Below, piece after piece: positions 42,905 to 52,722 of a DNA stretch of 64,000 bases. Every line of letters starts with the position of its first letter. Positions within the stretch are counted from its first letter, which is position 1. The notes under the pieces were generated by a model. That model had not been told where the DNA came from and searched no databases. It was given only the letters and a program-made list of their open reading frames with translations. The position numbers and the translations under genes are program-made. Location: NCBI RefSeq assembly GCF_900129125.1, contig NZ_FQVJ01000009.1:1-64000 (forward strand). The letters are read 5' to 3'. The stretch comes from Acidocella aminolytica 101 = DSM 11237 (lineage in GTDB: Bacteria; Pseudomonadota; Alphaproteobacteria; Acetobacterales; Acetobacteraceae).

Positions 42905-42928
42905 CGATATGTTTTCATGAACATATCG
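42905..42928. promoter_or_regulatory. Mo-box-like operator upstream of modA
   Basis: CGATATGTT, six bases, AACATATCG is a perfect nine-base inverted repeat ending ten bases before the modA ATG and just ahead of its GGAGG. Placement, spacer and AT-core resemble ModE boxes, so ModE-like repression of modABC is inferred. Confidence 0.75.
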
Positions 42929-42938
42929 GAGGTCCGCC

Positions 42939-43847
42939 ATGCCTGTTTCGCGCCGTTTGCTGCTTGCCGCCTCACTGGCCTTGTCCGCCGCATCGCGTGC
43001 TTTCGCAGGGGAGAGCATCACCGTTGCCTACGCCGGATCGATGGGAAGATTGATGGATCAGGGGCTCAATCCCGCCTTTACCGCCGCGACCGGAACAGCG
43101 GTGCATGGCATTGGCCATGGCGCGGTGGCGCTGGCGCATCTAATCTCCGGCGGGGCGATGAAGCCGGATGTCTTTGTGCCCGTGTCCGCCGGTCCGGCGA
43201 AGATTGTGCGCGCGGCTGGGCTGGCGGACAAAGCGGTGCCGGTGGCCAGCACCTCCATGGTTCTGGCCTATTCGCCGTTCTCCAAATTCGCAACGCGGTT
43301 CAAGGCCGCCAAGGGGGCGGACTGGACAAAGATCTTCCTGGATCCGGCCATCCGCCTGGGTCGCACCGACCCCACCGCCGACCCGCAGGGGCGATATGTG
43401 CTGTTCGCCCTGCAACTGGCCGGGATTTATTACAAAATCCCGAGTTTCGCGGCGAAGGTGGCGGGGGCGGTGCTCAACCCCGCGCAGATTTTCGCAGAGC
43501 CTTCCTTGCTGGCGCGGTTGGAGGCCGGGCAGATTGACGCGACGCTGGGGTATAAGAGCGCCGTGGTTTCGCAGCAGTTGCCGTTTATTGAGCTGCCGGA
43601 CGCGGTTAATCTCTCCAACCCCGCTCTGGCCAAAAGCGTGTATGACCAGGCCAGCCTGACCCTGAAGGAGAAGAATGGCCAGACTAGAACCATCCATCCC
43701 AGTCCGCTGGTATTCTACGCCATGGCGCTGAAGGCGGCGTCTGACCCGAAGGCGGCGGCGGAATATGTCGCGTTCCTGGCCGGGTCGGATGGGCAGGCTA
43801 TCTTCAAGCGTTACGGGTATGGGTTGGGATTGGGCCGCGCGATCTGA
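42939..43847 (+). CDS. modA: Molybdate/tungstate-binding periplasmic protein
   Basis: The product has 302 residues. The signal peptide is MPVSRRLLLAASLALSAASR then AFA. The mature start ITVAYAGSMGRLMDQGLNPA and the segment KPDVFVPVSAGPAKIVRAAG resemble the WtpA/ModA-type receptors more than the short E. coli ModA. GRTDPTADPQGRYVLFAL is a further binding-site region. It binds molybdate or tungstate for the ModBC transporter. GGAGG precedes the ATG, directly after the operator palindrome. Oxyanion preference cannot be told. Confidence 0.85.
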   Translation: MPVSRRLLLAASLALSAASRAFAGESITVAYAGSMGRLMDQGLNPAFTAATGTAVHGIGHGAVALAHLISGGAMKPDVFVPVSAGPAKIVRAAGLADKAVPVASTSMVLAYSPFSKFATRFKAAKGADWTKIFLDPAIRLGRTDPTADPQGRYVLFALQLAGIYYKIPSFAAKVAGAVLNPAQIFAEPSLLARLEAGQIDATLGYKSAVVSQQLPFIELPDAVNLSNPALAKSVYDQASLTLKEKNGQTRTIHPSPLVFYAMALKAASDPKAAAEYVAFLAGSDGQAIFKRYGYGLGLGRAI

Positions 43848-44592
43848 CGTGCTGCGCGCCGCCTTCCTGCTGTTTGTGCTGATGTTTCTGGCCTTGCCGC
43901 TCTCCGGCCTGTTCGCCAGTGGCGTGGCGTGGCAGGGCGCGTGGCTGAGCGCGCAGGACTGGGCGTCCATCGCCACCTCGCTGTTGGGGGGCGCGCTGGC
44001 TATGCTGGTGATTTTGCTGTTGGGCACGCCGCTGGCGTTTTATCTGGCCCGGCATCGCGGGCGGTGGGTGATGCTGGCGGAGGCGATTGTGCTGATGCCG
44101 ATGCTGATGCCAACTCTGGCGCTAGGGATTTTGCTGTCGGTGGTGTACGGCCCGGCGGCGCCGCTGGGACGGGCGTTTGGGGCGCTGGGCGTGGTGCTGA
44201 CCAACACCCCGGCGGCGTTTCTGCTGGCCACCATTTATGCAGCGCTGCCGACTTACGTGATCGCCGCGCGCGGGGCGATTGCCCAGGTACCCGAGGATTA
44301 TGAGGAACTGGCGCGCACGCTGGGTGACCCGCTATGGAAGGCCCGGCTGCGTGTGACCCTGCCGTTGGCGGGCCGGGGACTCTCCGCCGCTTTGTCGTTG
44401 GCCTGGGTGCGGGCGCTGGGCGAATTCGGGGTGATTTTGATCGTCGCCTATTATCCGGCCGGGATGCCGGTGCAGCTATGGACGGATGTGCAGGATCTCG
44501 GGTTGCAGGCGGTGTTTCCGCTGGTGGTGGTGTTTCTGCTGGTCACGCTGCCGGTGCCGCTTTGGCTGGGACTCAAGGCTCGCGCGGCGTGA
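43819..44592 (+). CDS. modB: Molybdate ABC transporter permease
   Basis: The product is about 257 residues with five to six membrane helices. TLGDPLWKARLRVTLPLAGR is the EAA-type loop contacting ModC, and ALGEFGVILIVAYYPAGMPV is a well-kept ModB segment. The start is uncertain: ATG 43819 lies inside modA, while GTG 43849 sits one base after the modA stop. Both read into the first helix LLFVLMFLALPLSGLFA. The stop overlaps the modC start (GTGA). Confidence 0.9.
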   Translation: MGWDWAARSDVLRAAFLLFVLMFLALPLSGLFASGVAWQGAWLSAQDWASIATSLLGGALAMLVILLLGTPLAFYLARHRGRWVMLAEAIVLMPMLMPTLALGILLSVVYGPAAPLGRAFGALGVVLTNTPAAFLLATIYAALPTYVIAARGAIAQVPEDYEELARTLGDPLWKARLRVTLPLAGRGLSAALSLAWVRALGEFGVILIVAYYPAGMPVQLWTDVQDLGLQAVFPLVVVFLLVTLPVPLWLGLKARAA

Positions 44593-45476
44593 ACAGCATC
44601 GAGATCGACTACACGCTGCCCGCGCCGGTTTGTATGCGGGCGTGTTTTACGGTGCGCGGCTTTACCACGTTGCTGGGGCGCTCGGGCGTTGGCAAAACAT
44701 CTCTGTTGCGGGCTTTGGCCGGGCTGTTGCCGGGGCAGGGCACGCCTTGGGGCGGCTTGGCGCCAGAGCGGCGGCCCATCGGCTATCTGCCGCAGCACAC
44801 TTTGCTGTTTCCGCATCTCTCGGTGCTGGAAAACACCGCTTATGCCCTAAGACGGCCGGAACGACTAACCCAGGCGCGGGCCTTGCTGGATGGGTTGGGG
44901 CTGGCCCCGTTGGCCGCGCGCCGGCCGGATGAATTGTCCGGCGGCCAGGCCAAGCGTGTGGCGCTGGCCAGGGCCCTGGCGCATGGGGCGAAATTATTGC
45001 TGCTGGACGAACCCTCCGCCGGGCTGGACACGATGACCCGTGACGCCACACTGGACTGGCTGGCGAACATCGCCGCCACCCGCGGGATTCCGGTGCTGGC
45101 GGCCACGCATGACCATGACGTGGCTGCCCGGGCGGACCAAGTGGCGCTACTCGCGGAGGGGCGCATTATCCAACACGGCCCGGCGCGGGCGGTGTTTTCC
45201 GCCCCGGCCAGCCGCGTGGCGGCGGAACTGCTGGGATATGACAATATTTTTGAACGCGGCGGCGCGCTCTGGGCTGCCCATGCCGGGGCCATCCGTCTGG
45301 ACCCGGCGGGGGCTTATTTCCGGGTGCGGGCCGTGCGGGAGACCGGCACGGGGCTGCGCCTGATATGCGGTCCGGACCCCTGCCTGACGGTGGAGTTGCC
45401 GCAGGGCCGGGCGGCGGATTACCCGCCCGGCGCGCAAATCCGGCTCAGCCTGACGGGCGCTGTGCGGCTGGGCTGA
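44589..45476 (+). CDS. modC: Molybdate ABC transporter ATP-binding protein
   Basis: The product has 295 residues. It has Walker A LLGRSGVGKTSLLRAL at about 28-43, the Q-loop in GYLPQHTLLFPHL, signature LSGGQAKRVALARALAH and Walker B LLLLDEPSAGLD, with the switch His in ATHDHDVA. A TOBE-type C-terminal domain covers the last 65 residues (AIRLDPAGAYFRVRAV, LTVELPQGRAADYPPG). The start is GTG 44589, overlapping the modB stop. Identity rests on the modA and modB context. Confidence 0.92.
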   Translation: MNSIEIDYTLPAPVCMRACFTVRGFTTLLGRSGVGKTSLLRALAGLLPGQGTPWGGLAPERRPIGYLPQHTLLFPHLSVLENTAYALRRPERLTQARALLDGLGLAPLAARRPDELSGGQAKRVALARALAHGAKLLLLDEPSAGLDTMTRDATLDWLANIAATRGIPVLAATHDHDVAARADQVALLAEGRIIQHGPARAVFSAPASRVAAELLGYDNIFERGGALWAAHAGAIRLDPAGAYFRVRAVRETGTGLRLICGPDPCLTVELPQGRAADYPPGAQIRLSLTGAVRLG

Positions 45477-45479
45477 GGC

Positions 45480-46115
45480 TCAGGCGGCGCGGGTGACGCG
45501 CTTGATGAAGGCAGAGAGATGGTGGCGGCGCATCTCGGCCTTCGCCTTGGTGCTGGTGGTCATGTAGTTCATCTGTACCACATAGCGCTGGCCAATAAAT
45601 TGTTTGTGACCATGCCAAGTGGACGGGCCGTTGGGAAAAACCAGCAGCGTGCCATCCACGGGGGGCACTTCCTTGGCGTAATTATCCAGATTTTGCCCAT
45701 CCCGCAGCAGCCGTAGGCAGCCTTCATGCCGGGCCCAGGCCACACCATTGCCGGGGTTAAGATACAGTAAAATGGTGACGCGCTTAGCCGAAGAGTCAGT
45801 ATGGATTTGCCCGTCCTGCGCGCCGGAATTGCCACGCAGCGTGGTCATCAGCGGCGCGCCCTGTAAATCCAGTCCGAATTTTTCGGCCACGATGACACGG
45901 AACTCCTCGCCTTCCAGCGCCGCGATGGCCGCTTTCGCCGCCGGGCCCAGTTTCAGCGCCCTGATAGGAAAACTGCCGCGCCCTTTCATGGGCGGTAAAT
46001 CCGCAACCACAGCGGGCAATGCGTCCGGCGTAATAAAGTGCTCCAGCAGGATATGGGAAAAAGGCTCGGTTGAAACCGCGGCCGCGCGAAGGGCGCGGAA
46101 ATTCGCGACATCCAT
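45480..46115 (-). CDS. 2-oxoglutarate/Fe(II)-dependent oxygenase family protein
   Basis: The product has 211 residues. It has the double-stranded beta-helix iron site: H-x-D in GQIHTDSSAKRVTILLYLNP, and the distal His in STWHGHKQFIGQRYVVQMNY, with the Arg of the 2-oxoglutarate site just after. Such enzymes hydroxylate proteins, sugars or small molecules; the substrate is unknown. The start is ATG 46115; the frame is open upstream but overlaps the zapE leader. It is divergent from zapE and convergent with modC (three-base gap). Confidence 0.8.
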   Translation of the reverse strand: MDVANFRALRAAAVSTEPFSHILLEHFITPDALPAVVADLPPMKGRGSFPIRALKLGPAAKAAIAALEGEEFRVIVAEKFGLDLQGAPLMTTLRGNSGAQDGQIHTDSSAKRVTILLYLNPGNGVAWARHEGCLRLLRDGQNLDNYAKEVPPVDGTLLVFPNGPSTWHGHKQFIGQRYVVQMNYMTTSTKAKAEMRRHHLSAFIKRVTRAA

Positions 46116-46245
46116 GGGTTGTATCCTTGTGCAGCAAGGGCAAAGCGTTGGGGCCAGAGGTAGGCGCTTCCCCCGTCTCGTGCAAGGCGCCATGCAAGCG
46201 GGCGGGTTGCTGCGCCGCATCAGGGCGCGCAATATGCGGCCCCGT

Positions 46246-47391
46246 ATGTCCAAGTTGGAAAAAATTGAACCCGGCGTCATGGCGGCGTACCGCACCCGCG
46301 TCGCGGCCGGGCTTTTGAAACACGACCCCGCGCAAGCCGTGGCGGCCGAGCATTTGCAGGATCTCTGGGCCAAGCTGCGCGGCTATGACCCGAACCCGAA
46401 ACAGCCGCCCAATGGCTGGTTTGCCCGTATGTTGCGCCGCAAGCCGGTGGATGAGGTGCAAGACCACCCGAACGGGCTTTATATTGTCGGTGAGGTCGGG
46501 CGCGGCAAATCCATGCTGATGGATCTGTTTTTCGAAGCGGCGGAGGTGCCGCGCAAGAAACGCATCCATTTCCATGACTTCATGCAGCAGGCGCACCGGC
46601 GCTTCCATGAAATCAAACGCAACCCGGCCATCGACGACCCGATTCCTCCTCTGGCGGACCTGATCGCGGGAGAGGCGGCGCTGCTGTGTTTCGATGAGTT
46701 CCAGGTGCATGACATTGTGGATGCGATGATCCTGGGGCGGCTGTTCGAGGCGCTGTTCGCCCGGCAGGTGGTGGTGGTGGCCACCTCCAACACGTTGCCG
46801 GATAATCTGTATGAAGGGAAACCGGGGCGCGATGCATTCCTGCCGTTCATCGACCTACTCAAGAAACGCCTGGATGTGCTGGTGCTGGAGTCAGAGCAGG
46901 ATTACCGGCGCGGTCGCGAACATGGGTTGAAGGCCTGGGTGGTGCCCGCCGACAGCCGCGGTGATGCGGCGATTGACCGGGTATTTGAGCATCTAACCGA
47001 AGGGCACACCCCGAAATCCGAGACCCTGCTGATCCAGGGCCGCAAGCTGAATGTGCCGCTGGCCGCCAATGGGGTGGCGCGGTTCGATTTTGAGGCGCTG
47101 TGCAAGGTGGCGCTCGGGCCGGGGGATTATCTGGCTATCGCCACCCATTTTCACACGCTTTTGATCGACGGGATCCCCCGGCTGTCGCCGGATAATTTTG
47201 ACGAGGCCCGGCGCTTCGTCACGCTGATCGACGCGCTTTATGAGCATCGGTGCAAGCTCTACGCTTCAGCCGCCGCGTACCCGGATGATTTGTACCGGGC
47301 CGGTGAGGGCGCTTCGATCTTTGAGCGGACCGCGTCCCGACTCGAAGAGATGCAGAGCGAAACCTATCTCGCTCTGCCGCATCTGACATAA
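46246..47391 (+). CDS. zapE: Cell division ATPase ZapE (AFG1-like)
   Basis: The product has 381 residues, from the AFG1/ZapE family of P-loop ATPases that act on the Z-ring and membrane proteins. Walker A is GEVGRGKSMLMDLFF and Walker B is LLCFDEFQVHDIVDAM. VVVATSNTLPDNLYEGKPGR is sensor 1, and RRFVTLIDALYEHRCKLYAS is the typical C-terminal block. The start is ATG 46246, four codons after another ATG at 46234. The gene lies ahead of sucC as in many alphaproteobacteria, though with 136 bases between. Confidence 0.92.
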   Translation: MSKLEKIEPGVMAAYRTRVAAGLLKHDPAQAVAAEHLQDLWAKLRGYDPNPKQPPNGWFARMLRRKPVDEVQDHPNGLYIVGEVGRGKSMLMDLFFEAAEVPRKKRIHFHDFMQQAHRRFHEIKRNPAIDDPIPPLADLIAGEAALLCFDEFQVHDIVDAMILGRLFEALFARQVVVVATSNTLPDNLYEGKPGRDAFLPFIDLLKKRLDVLVLESEQDYRRGREHGLKAWVVPADSRGDAAIDRVFEHLTEGHTPKSETLLIQGRKLNVPLAANGVARFDFEALCKVALGPGDYLAIATHFHTLLIDGIPRLSPDNFDEARRFVTLIDALYEHRCKLYASAAAYPDDLYRAGEGASIFERTASRLEEMQSETYLALPHLT

Positions 47392-47527
47392 CATGCAATG
47401 AAAGGACGTTTTTTGGCCTTTTAGGCCTTTCGCGATGCACAATGCTGCTTGCCGGGCTGGATGAATGGGAGTAGCACCCCCGGCAACGCCCCCTTTGTAA
47501 CCTTAAAGACAGGTAGGCAAACTCCAC

Positions 47528-48724
47528 ATGAACATACATGAATACCAGGGCAAGGAACTGCTGAAGGCCTATGGCGTCGCGGTTCTGGACGGCTACGTGG
47601 CCTGGACGCCCGAGGAAGCGGTGGACGCCGCCAAGAAGCTTCCCGGCCCCGTCTATGTCGTGAAATCCCAGATCCACGCAGGTGGCCGCGGTGCGGGCAA
47701 GTTCAAGGACGACCCGAACGGCAAGGGCGGTGTGCGCTTGGCCAAGAGCCTGGACGAAGTCCGTGAGGCCGCCGCCGCGATGATCGGCAACACGCTGATC
47801 ACCAAGCAGACCGGCGCTGCCGGCCGCCTAGTCCGTCGCGTTTATGTGGAAGCAGGCTGCGACATCAAGCGCGAGCTGTATCTCTCCCTGCTGATCGACC
47901 GTTCGGTTTCCGAGATCGTCGTGATGGCCTCCACCGAGGGTGGCATGGAGATTGAGGAAGTCGCCGAGCACAACCCGGAGAAAATCCTCCGCGCGCCGAT
48001 TGACCCGGCCTCCGGAATTTCCGGCTTCCATGCCCGCAAGCTGGCGTTCGGCCTGGGCCTTGAGGGCAAGCAGGTTGGTACCTTCACCAAGTTCCTGATT
48101 GCTATGTACAATGCCTACACGGCGCTGGACGCGGCGATTATCGAGATCAACCCGCTGGTTGTCACCGGCTCCGGCGAGATCTACGCGCTGGATGCCAAAG
48201 TGTCTTTCGACGATAACGCCTTGTACCGCCACCCCGAGATCGAGGCGCTGCGCGACGAAGGTGAGGAAGACCCGAAGGAGCTGGAAGCCAATAAGTACTC
48301 GCTCTCCTACGTGGCGCTTGATGGTAATATCGGCTGCATGGTGAACGGTGCGGGCCTGGCCATGGCGACCATGGACATCATCAAGCTCTACGGCGCCGAG
48401 CCCGCGAACTTCCTCGACGTTGGCGGCGGTGCTACCAAAGAGCGTGTGACTGCGGCGTTCAAGATCATTCTGTCCGACCCGAACGTCGAGGGCATTCTGG
48501 TAAACATCTTCGGCGGCATCATGCGTTGTGACGTGATCGCGGAAGGTGTAATCGCGGCGGCGCGCGAAGTATCGCTCTCTGTGCCGCTGGTGGTGCGCCT
48601 TGAGGGCACCAACGTGCAGCTTGGCAAAGACATCATGGCCAAGTCCGGCCTGCCCATCATCCCTGCTGACAACTTGGCCGATGCGGCCGAAAAGATCGTC
48701 AAAGCCGTGAAGGAAGCTGCGTAA
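47528..48724 (+). CDS. sucC: Succinyl-CoA synthetase beta subunit (ADP-forming)
   Basis: The product has 398 residues. It forms the TCA-cycle ligase with Suc[21 protein letters not shown] is the standard opening, followed by the ATP-grasp domain ([17 protein letters not shown]) and the CoA-ligase domain ([57 protein letters not shown]). The stop shares its A with the sucD ATG (TAATG). It is the first gene of sucC-sucD, with the usual ligase order. Confidence 0.97.
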   Translation: MNIHEYQGKELLKAYGVAVLDGYVAWTPEEAVDAAKKLPGPVYVVKSQIHAGGRGAGKFKDDPNGKGGVRLAKSLDEVREAAAAMIGNTLITKQTGAAGRLVRRVYVEAGCDIKRELYLSLLIDRSVSEIVVMASTEGGMEIEEVAEHNPEKILRAPIDPASGISGFHARKLAFGLGLEGKQVGTFTKFLIAMYNAYTALDAAIIEINPLVVTGSGEIYALDAKVSFDDNALYRHPEIEALRDEGEEDPKELEANKYSLSYVALDGNIGCMVNGAGLAMATMDIIKLYGAEPANFLDVGGGATKERVTAAFKIILSDPNVEGILVNIFGGIMRCDVIAEGVIAAAREVSLSVPLVVRLEGTNVQLGKDIMAKSGLPIIPADNLADAAEKIVKAVKEAA

Positions 48725-49599
48725 TGGCCGTTCTCGTCAATAAGGAAACCAAGGTCATCACCCAGGGCTTCACCGGCGCCCAAGGTACCTTCCACTCCGA
48801 GCAGGCGCTGGCTTACGGAACCAAGGTTGTTGGCGGCGTGACCCCCGGCAAGGGCGGCCAGATGCATCTGGACCTGCCGGTGTTCAACACGGTTGAGGAA
48901 GCCGTGGCCAAGACCGGCGCCAATGCCTCCGCCATCTATGTGCCTCCGCCGTTCGCGGCTGACTCCATCCTGGAAGCCATCGATGCGGGCGTTGAGCTGA
49001 TCGTCTGCATCACCGAGGGTATTCCGGTGCTGGACATGGTGAAAGTTAAGCGCGCGCTGTGCGGTTCTAAGTCCCGTCTGGTGGGCCCGAACTGCCCCGG
49101 TGTGATCACCCCGGATGAGTGCAAGATCGGTATTATGCCGGGCCACATCCATAAGCGCGGCTCCATCGGCATCGTCTCCCGCTCTGGTACCCTCACTTAT
49201 GAGGCCGTGGCGCAGACCACCGCCGCCGGGCTTGGCCAGTCCACCTGCGTGGGCATTGGCGGCGACCCGGTGAAGGGCACTGACTTCATCGAGGTGCTGG
49301 ATATGTTCCTGCATGACGATGAGACCCAGGCGATTATCATGATCGGCGAAATTGGTGGTCCCTCCGAGATCGACGGCGCGGAATTCCTGGCCAAGCACAA
49401 GATCAAGAAGCCGGTTGTGGGCTTCATCGCTGGCGCCACCGCACCTCCGGGCCGCCGCATGGGCCATGCAGGTGCCGTGATCTCCGGTGGTAAGGACACC
49501 GCCCAGGCGAAGATCGCAGCCATGAAGGAAGCGGGTATCTTCGTTGCGGACAGCCCGGCTTCGCTGGGCAGCACCATGCTGAAGGCTCTGAGCGCCTGA
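48724..49599 (+). CDS. sucD: Succinyl-CoA synthetase alpha subunit
   Basis: The product has 291 residues. It binds CoA and carries the phosphorylated histidine. [20 protein letters not shown] is the N-terminal CoA-binding Rossmann part. [20 protein letters not shown] and the active-site region [20 protein letters not shown], with the phosphohistidine, are intact. A strong terminator follows, separating it from sucA. Confidence 0.97.
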   Translation: MAVLVNKETKVITQGFTGAQGTFHSEQALAYGTKVVGGVTPGKGGQMHLDLPVFNTVEEAVAKTGANASAIYVPPPFAADSILEAIDAGVELIVCITEGIPVLDMVKVKRALCGSKSRLVGPNCPGVITPDECKIGIMPGHIHKRGSIGIVSRSGTLTYEAVAQTTAAGLGQSTCVGIGGDPVKGTDFIEVLDMFLHDDETQAIIMIGEIGGPSEIDGAEFLAKHKIKKPVVGFIAGATAPPGRRMGHAGAVISGGKDTAQAKIAAMKEAGIFVADSPASLGSTMLKALSA

Positions 49600-49606
49600 T
49601 TTTCTT

Positions 49607-49637
49607 GCCCCATGGCGGTCACGCCATGGGGTTTTTT
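49607..49637 (+). terminator. Rho-independent terminator after sucD
   Basis: CCCCATGGCG, four-base loop, CGCCATGGGG, then seven T. It is a near-ideal ten-pair hairpin that splits sucCD from sucAB transcription, at least in part. Confidence 0.92.
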
Positions 49638-49827
49638 TCGGCCTGTTGCCCAGCCTGGGGCAGTTGCAGCGCAACCATGCGCGTTCAGCAACCCAGCCCC
49701 ATTGCTACGGGTAACGGTACAATAACGCCAGTGCCTTATATGCCCCGCAAGAAGGTACTGAATGGCGCACAGCTGGAAGGTTCGTTGTGCTGTCGGAGCA
49801 TTGGGCTCGATAGGAGAGGATAGGTTT

Positions 49828-52689
49828 ATGGCCGGTGTGGACGTAATTGCGACGGCGATGAATGGCGCGAACGCTCAGTTCATTGCGCAGCTTTATGCGA
49901 AATGGGTCGAATCCCCCAGTTCCATTGACCCTGATTTCGCCGCCCTGTTTGCGGCGTTGGATGACGACACTCGTGCCATCTTCACGGATGCGTCCGGTGC
50001 CTCCTGGGCGCCTCGCCCCTCCGTGTTCGAGACCGTGAGCGCCGAGGCCGCGCCAAAGCAGGCTAAGCCCAGCACTGCCGCCCCGGCCGAGACCCGCGCG
50101 GCGACGCTGGATTCCATCCGCGCCCTCATGCTCATCCGCGCCTACCGCGTGCGAGGGCACTTGGAAGCGCAGCTCGACCCGCTGCACCTTAAAGGCAAGG
50201 CCTATCATTCCGAGCTCGATCCCGCCTCGTATGGCTTCACCGAAGCCGCTGATTTCGACCGCCCGATCTTCCTGGACGGCGTGCTGGGCTTTGAGACCGC
50301 CACTCTCAAGGAAGTGATGGCCGCGCTGCGCAAATCCTATTGCGGCGAGATTGGCGTTGAGTTCATGCACATCCAGGACCCGGCGCAGAAAAGCTGGATC
50401 CAGCGCAAGATTGAAGGCGCGCCCTGGCTCTCCGTTTACGACAAGAAGGCCAAGGCGAAGATCCTGAAGCAGCTCACGGAAGCTGACTCCTTCGAGACCT
50501 TCTGCCAGAAGCGCTTTGTCGGCACTAAGCGCTTCGGGCTTGAGGGCGGTGAGAGCACCATTCCCGCGCTGCACGCAATCATCGAGGCTGCCGCTGCCAA
50601 GGGCGTGCGCGAGGTGGCTATCGGCATGCCGCATCGCGGTCGCCTGAATACCCTTGTGAATATCGTCAAGAAGCCGCTGGTGGCTTTGTTTTCCGAATTC
50701 GGGGGCAATTCCTTCAAGCCGGATGACGTGCAAGGCTCCGGCGACGTGAAATACCATCTCGGCACCTCGACTGATCTGGTGATCAACGGCAACCAGCTTC
50801 ACCTCTCCTTGCAGCCCAACCCCTCGCATCTTGAGGCAGTGGACCCGGTGGTGGTCGGTAAGATCCGCGCGCGCATGGATATGGCGGGCGATACCAGCCG
50901 CAAATCCGCCGTGGCGATTCAGATGCATGGCGACGCTGCCTTCGCTGGCCAGGGGCTAGTGTATGAAACATTGGCGATGAGCCAGCTCATCGGCTACCGC
51001 ACCGGAGGGTCCGTGCATCTGGTAGTGAACAACCAGATTGGCTTCACCACGGTTCCGGCCCACGCCTTCTCCGGCATGTACTGCACGGACGTTGCTAAGT
51101 CCGTCCAGGCGCCGATTTTCCATGTGAATGGCGATAACCCAGAAGCCGTGGTTTATGCCGCGCAGATCGCCGCTGAGTTCCGCTGCGAGTTCTCAACCGA
51201 CGTGGTGATCGACCTCGTCTGCTATCGCCGTCATGGCCATAACGAGAATGACGAGCCGGCATTTACTCAGCCGATCATGTATAAGGCGATCCGCGCACTG
51301 AAGACCACCCGCGCCCTTTATGCCGAGAAGTTGGAGCAGGAAGGTTCCGTGACCGCCGATGAGGCGAAAGCGATCCTGGATGATTACGCCAAGGAGCTGG
51401 AAGCCGCTTACGAAGGTGCCAAGGACTACAAGGTCAACAAGGCGGATTGGCTGGAAGGCCATTGGGCCGGGCTGAAGCAGGCCGGTGACGATGGTGAGCA
51501 GCATGACGGTGTCACTGCCGCCCCGATGGAGCAGCTTCAGCAAGTGGGCAAGGCGCTCTACACCCCGCCGCAGGACTTCAACCTGAACCCGAAGATCGCC
51601 CGCCAACTCGACGCCAAGAAGCAGATGTTCGAGACCGGCGAAGGGCTGGACTGGGCCACCGGTGAAGCCCTGGCCTTCGGCACCTTGCAACTGGATGGCC
51701 ACCGCGTGCGCCTCTCGGGCGAGGACGTGCAGCGCGGCACCTTCTCCCAGCGCCATGCGGTGCTGGTGGACCAGACCAACCAGAATGAATATGTGCCGCT
51801 GAACAATATCGATGAAAACCAGGCGCGTATCGAGATCTTCAACTCGCTGCTCTCTGAGGTCGGTGTGCTGGGCTTCGAGTATGGCTACACCGTGGCCGAC
51901 CCCTCCACACTGGTGCTGTGGGAAGCGCAGTTTGGCGACTTCGCCAATGGTGCGCAGGTGATCATCGACCAGTTTATCGCCGCCGGTGAAACCAAGTGGT
52001 TGCGCATGTCCGGTTTGGTGATGCTGCTGCCGCATGGGCAGGAAGGTCAGGGGCCGGAGCACTCCTCCGCCCGCCCTGAGCGTTATCTGCAGCTTTGCGC
52101 TGAGAACAACATCATCGTTGGCAACATCTCCACCCCGGCCAACTATTTCCACGCGCTGCGCCGCCAGATGAAGCGGAACTACCGCAAACCGCTGATCCTA
52201 ATGACGCCGAAATCTCTGCTGCGCCACAAGCTATGCGTGTCGCCGCTGACGGATTTCGCGGAAGGCACCAGCTTCAAGTTCGTGATCCCCGAGATCGACA
52301 CGCTGGTGGCGCCCGACCAGGTGAAGCGCGTGGTGATTTGCTCCGGTAAGGTCTATTACGACCTGCTGGCCGAGCGCCGCGAGCGGGGCATCAAGGATGT
52401 CGCCATCGTGCGTCTGGAGCAATATTACCCCTTTCCGGCGAAGGCGCTCAAAGCTGCGATCGCGGACTACAAGAACGCGGAAGTGGTATGGTGCCAGGAG
52501 GAGCCCGAGAATAATGGCGCCTGGTTCTTCGTTGACCGCCGTATCGAAAAAGTGCTCACCGCGCTGGGCAACGCCGCGACGCGCCCCCGCTACGTGGGCC
52601 GCGTACCCATGGCGTCTCCCGCCGCTGGTCTGGCTAAGGCTTTTGCCGCTGAGCAAGCTGCCCTGGTCAACGAGGCGCTTACCGTTTAA
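49828..52689 (+). CDS. sucA: 2-oxoglutarate dehydrogenase E1 component
   Basis: The product has 953 residues. It decarboxylates 2-oxoglutarate with thiamine diphosphate and passes the succinyl group to SucB. IGMPHRGRLNTLVNIVKKPL is the substrate-site segment, GDAAFAGQGLVYETLAMSQL and VNNQIGFTTVPAHAFS form the ThDP site, and LLPHGQEGQGPEHSSARPER is the conserved transketolase-like region. The start is ATG 49828, with TAGGAGAGGA just upstream; the frame is open 22 codons further. It follows the sucD terminator by 190 bases, so it probably has its own promoter. sucB starts 33 bases after it. Confidence 0.96.
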   Translation: MAGVDVIATAMNGANAQFIAQLYAKWVESPSSIDPDFAALFAALDDDTRAIFTDASGASWAPRPSVFETVSAEAAPKQAKPSTAAPAETRAATLDSIRALMLIRAYRVRGHLEAQLDPLHLKGKAYHSELDPASYGFTEAADFDRPIFLDGVLGFETATLKEVMAALRKSYCGEIGVEFMHIQDPAQKSWIQRKIEGAPWLSVYDKKAKAKILKQLTEADSFETFCQKRFVGTKRFGLEGGESTIPALHAIIEAAAAKGVREVAIGMPHRGRLNTLVNIVKKPLVALFSEFGGNSFKPDDVQGSGDVKYHLGTSTDLVINGNQLHLSLQPNPSHLEAVDPVVVGKIRARMDMAGDTSRKSAVAIQMHGDAAFAGQGLVYETLAMSQLIGYRTGGSVHLVVNNQIGFTTVPAHAFSGMYCTDVAKSVQAPIFHVNGDNPEAVVYAAQIAAEFRCEFSTDVVIDLVCYRRHGHNENDEPAFTQPIMYKAIRALKTTRALYAEKLEQEGSVTADEAKAILDDYAKELEAAYEGAKDYKVNKADWLEGHWAGLKQAGDDGEQHDGVTAAPMEQLQQVGKALYTPPQDFNLNPKIARQLDAKKQMFETGEGLDWATGEALAFGTLQLDGHRVRLSGEDVQRGTFSQRHAVLVDQTNQNEYVPLNNIDENQARIEIFNSLLSEVGVLGFEYGYTVADPSTLVLWEAQFGDFANGAQVIIDQFIAAGETKWLRMSGLVMLLPHGQEGQGPEHSSARPERYLQLCAENNIIVGNISTPANYFHALRRQMKRNYRKPLILMTPKSLLRHKLCVSPLTDFAEGTSFKFVIPEIDTLVAPDQVKRVVICSGKVYYDLLAERRERGIKDVAIVRLEQYYPFPAKALKAAIADYKNAEVVWCQEEPENNGAWFFVDRRIEKVLTALGNAATRPRYVGRVPMASPAAGLAKAFAAEQAALVNEALTV

Positions 52690-52722
52690 CCCCTCCCATA
52701 CGACAAAAAAGCAGGAGTTTCC

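Noticed and set aside
47400-47440. GGCC-TTTTA-GGCC hairpin after zapE as a terminator
   Set aside because: Stem is only four pairs and the following T-tract is short.
48388-50928. Two 400-codon minus-strand frames over sucD and sucA
   Set aside because: Antisense to conserved TCA genes; compositions are His/Gly/Arg-rich and no domain is visible.
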